Assembly (NCBI RefSeq): GCF_003815675.1
Contig: NZ_CP033918.1
Location: 1,798,001-1,862,000, forward strand
Direction of reading: 5' to 3'
DNA length: 64,000 nucleotides
Source: Chryseobacterium sp. G0186
GTDB lineage: Bacteria > Bacteroidota > Bacteroidia > Flavobacteriales > Weeksellaceae
Part shown: positions 61,607 to 64,000 of the stretch, in pieces
How positions within the stretch are numbered: position 1 is the stretch's first letter
Layout of the letters: each line of letters opens with the position of its first letter
Position numbers and translations under genes: made by a program
Notes under the pieces: generated by a model
The model's database searches: none
What the model was told of the DNA's origin: nothing
What the model saw: the letters and a program-made list of their open reading frames with translations, nothing else

Positions 61607-64000
61607 TTATAGTGAAACATTAAAGCCCATACTCAATACTCTCTGACGAGGAGTTCCATTAAAATCTACCCCAGCGTTTTCCATTTCAGGATCAAGGCCT
61701 TTATATTTAGTAATGATGAATGCATTCTGAGCCTGGAAGTAAATCCTTAGGTTTCTCACCCCAATAGACTTAAGCGTTTCTTTAGGGAAAGTATATCCTA
61801 AGCTAATCACATCAAACTTCACAAAGCTTCCATCTTCCAAGAATCTTGACGTAGCATTACTCGTCTGGTTACTCAATGTATTATCTCCAAAATACAATCT
61901 AGGTGTCAATCCATCCCCTGGATTTGAAGGGCTCTGCCATCTTCCAAGAATTTCCGCTGAGTTGTTGTTGAAGTTCAAAGTCATTAAGTCTCTTCTTGTA
62001 GCATTGAATATCTTGTTACCCCCACTGAATCTAACCGTCGTACCTAAGTCAAAGTCATAGAATCTGAATTTAATTCCAACTGCTCCAAAATATTTCGGTA
62101 TTGTATTTCCCAATACTTTCTTATCAGATAAACCTAATGTAGAAGATTTACTCACGTCGTTAGGATTCGATGGATCAAAAACAGCATATGAACCTTGTCC
62201 TACAAGCCCTTGAACTAAGCTTCCATCAGCTTTGTAATAAACTGGGTTACCGTTCGCTGCATTTACTCCCCAATAATCAAATCCATAGATAGATCTTAAA
62301 GATTCTCCTACACGGATGATATTATTAGCACTGGAGAAGATATCCGCATTATTATTAGCAAGTGCCAACACCTTATTACTCATCAATGTCAGGTTAGCAT
62401 TCACATCCAATCCGAAATTCTCAGTATTAAGAACATTGTAGTCCACTGAAAATTCGAATCCTTTATTCTTCATATCTCCAACATTCTTGTAGATACTATT
62501 GTTAGGAACCCCCAATGATGGAGCTACCGGAGCTTCAATAATCATGTCGGCAACTTTGTTCTCAAAATAATCAAAAGTAAATTTCAATCTATTATTGAAC
62601 AAGGCAAGATCAACCCCGAAATCATATTTATTACTTGTTTCCCATTTCAGATCAGGATTATAGATCTGAGAATAAGCAACCCCAGTATAATCTGCATATT
62701 TGAAATTACTAAATAACCCCATGTATGGATAATAGTTACCAATGTCAGTATTTCCAACTTTAGCATAAGAAGCTCTTAACTTAAGGTCCGAAACTACATT
62801 GCTGATTTTTTCCATGAAGTTCTCTTTACTCACAGTCCATCCCACTGATGCCCCAGGGAAATTACCCCACTTGTTGTTCATTGGTAATGAAGACAAGCCA
62901 TCTCGTCTGATTGATGCCTGTAAGAAGTACTTACCTGCATAGTTATAGTTAAATCTTCCTGCATAAGAAATGATTCCTTGTTCTGTAATTCCTCCTCCAG
63001 ATTGTGGAGTTCCTACAGAGTTTGAAATAATTCCATTGTTAAAGAAAGGAGTCGACAGGTTTGTTCCGCCACCATAGAAACTTTGCAACTTCTGTTTTTG
63101 ATATTCATATACTGCTACAGCACCAATATTATGTTTTTCTGCAAAAGTCTTATTGAATGTCAAGATATTTTGGATGTTCCCTCTTAGATAATCTGAGAAA
63201 TCATTTCTGATAAATCCATTAGATCCACGTCCGTCACCATGTACCGGATTCCAGTATATGAAACCTTTAGTCTGAGATTGGTCAACACTTACCTGAAATC
63301 TGTAAGATAAATAGGGTAAAAATTTAATATCAGAATAAAGAGATCCGATCAATCTGTTTACACTGGAACGCTGTCTGTTGTTATTAAGGGCGTATACAAT
63401 ATTGGTAATATTATCTCCTGCAAGCAATGCATTTTGCCATCTACCTACTACTCTTGGATCAGTTGCATCAATGTTATATCCAGTTGGGCTCTTTGGGTCA
63501 AAGATCGGCGTATTTGGTAATTGCTTAATCGCATTGTAGATATTTCCTGAAAGTGATGATGCACCTGTATTCAGTCCAATATAATCTGTTTTTGTAAAGC
63601 TAAGGTTGGTTCCAATCTTCATCCATTCAAACGCTTGGTGATCCACATTAGCCCTTGTTGAGAACCTTTGCATTTCATTAGGAATGGCAACCCCTTCCTG
63701 TTTGGTATATCCAATGGAAGTATAATAGCTTGATTTTCCGAATGAACCTGATGCAGACAAAGTATTATCCGTTTGGAAAGCGGCTGATCTTAAAACAGCT
63801 TTCTGCCAGTCCGTATTATATTCTGTACCGAATGCGATCGCCGATTGGCCTGCATTCGCTCTTTTCTCATTAGAAATAGCAATAAAGTCAGGAGTTTGAA
63901 GTAAGTTGTATAAACCTATCGGCATTGCATACCCTGCATAATTGCTGAAATTAAGGCTTAATTTTCCGCCTTTCCCTTTTTTCGTTGTAATCAAAATTAC
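61607..64000 (-). CDS. SusC/RagA-family TonB-linked transporter, 5' end beyond the window
   Basis: At least 798 codons of a TonB-dependent channel. The frame is open to the window edge: before ITTKKGKGGKLSLN stand the codons for VIL, so the usual plug end (NGVILITTKKGK) is present and the protein starts outside. The barrel is complete and ends RVLSMGFNVSL. The missing part should be the signal peptide, TonB box and most of the plug, some 150-230 residues. It is the third SusC of the window and pairs with the SusD 12 bp downstream. Confidence 0.95.
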   Translation of the reverse strand, partial: VILITTKKGKGGKLSLNFSNYAGYAMPIGLYNLLQTPDFIAISNEKRANAGQSAIAFGTEYNTDWQKAVLRSAAFQTDNTLSASGSFGKSSYYTSIGYTKQEGVAIPNEMQRFSTRANVDHQAFEWMKIGTNLSFTKTDYIGLNTGASSLSGNIYNAIKQLPNTPIFDPKSPTGYNIDATDPRVVGRWQNALLAGDNITNIVYALNNNRQRSSVNRLIGSLYSDIKFLPYLSYRFQVSVDQSQTKGFIYWNPVHGDGRGSNGFIRNDFSDYLRGNIQNILTFNKTFAEKHNIGAVAVYEYQKQKLQSFYGGGTNLSTPFFNNGIISNSVGTPQSGGGITEQGIISYAGRFNYNYAGKYFLQASIRRDGLSSLPMNNKWGNFPGASVGWTVSKENFMEKISNVVSDLKLRASYAKVGNTDIGNYYPYMGLFSNFKYADYTGVAYSQIYNPDLKWETSNKYDFGVDLALFNNRLKFTFDYFENKVADMIIEAPVAPSLGVPNNSIYKNVGDMKNKGFEFSVDYNVLNTENFGLDVNANLTLMSNKVLALANNNADIFSSANNIIRVGESLRSIYGFDYWGVNAANGNPVYYKADGSLVQGLVGQGSYAVFDPSNPNDVSKSSTLGLSDKKVLGNTIPKYFGAVGIKFRFYDFDLGTTVRFSGGNKIFNATRRDLMTLNFNNNSAEILGRWQSPSNPGDGLTPRLYFGDNTLSNQTSNATSRFLEDGSFVKFDVISLGYTFPKETLKSIGVRNLRIYFQAQNAFIITKYKGLDPEMENAGVDFNGTPRQRVLSMGFNVSL

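Overview
The window is AT-rich chromosomal DNA from a flavobacterium, most likely Chryseobacterium or a close relative in the Weeksellaceae. This rests on SusC/SusD outer-membrane pairs, SXXK-free 'MASVNFFLRGK'-type integrase, Bacteroidetes promoters (-33 TTG, -7 TAnnTTTG), near absence of Shine-Dalgarno sites, and an oleate hydratase whose catalytic residues fall at exactly the residue numbers known for the Elizabethkingia meningoseptica enzyme. The genus is an inference; the phylum-level call is firm.

Layout. 1-3868: end of one gene plus three tightly packed genes of unknown function, closed by a bidirectional terminator. 3942-8348: MFS exporter, AraC regulator and oleate hydratase. 8546-17742: core metabolism (glnS, a DUF900 hydrolase, a double-glycine-leader cysteine-rich peptide, menC-fbp, lysC, and a fused OlsF-type aminolipid acyltransferase). 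17852-30661: two tRNA-Phe genes that arose by a 160-bp duplication. The second is occupied by an 11.26-kb integrative element (19357-30628) flanked by a 16-bp repeat of the tRNA 3' end. Its cargo is ArdA antirestriction, three small exported proteins behind a long structured leader, an RHS polymorphic toxin with a PD-(D/E)XK nuclease tip and its immunity gene, a Rep-like protein, a HTH/excisionase-like protein, a gene-free stretch with three diverged copies of a hairpin-containing repeat, and a tyrosine integrase. No conjugation genes are seen.

30828-41323: a lipoprotein, then a locus read leftward: LytS-like sensor kinase, secreted zinc metalloprotease, SusC, SusD, LytTR response regulator. 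The kinase and regulator bracket the transport genes. A pair of 12-bp direct repeats with 21-bp period lies just upstream of a perfect -7 box in front of the protease, which fits a LytTR-activated promoter. 41693-50425: thioredoxin-fold protein, small envelope proteins, NamZ-type muramidase, FtsX/LolE-type permease, cysteine-synthase family enzyme, CbpA/CbpM chaperone pair and a dicarboxylate symporter. 50459-54815: DUF779, alcohol dehydrogenase, aldehyde dehydrogenase and a divergent AraC regulator, with a 21-bp-phased operator between the last two. 54898-64000: two successive SusC/SusD pairs, the last SusC cut by the window edge.

The most original signals are in the integrative element: paired terminal repeats that look like integrase arm sites, a terminator supplied by the element to the tRNA it invaded, the four-stem leader at 20804-20926, and the triple repeat at 28562-28985 ending in two strong minus-strand terminators.
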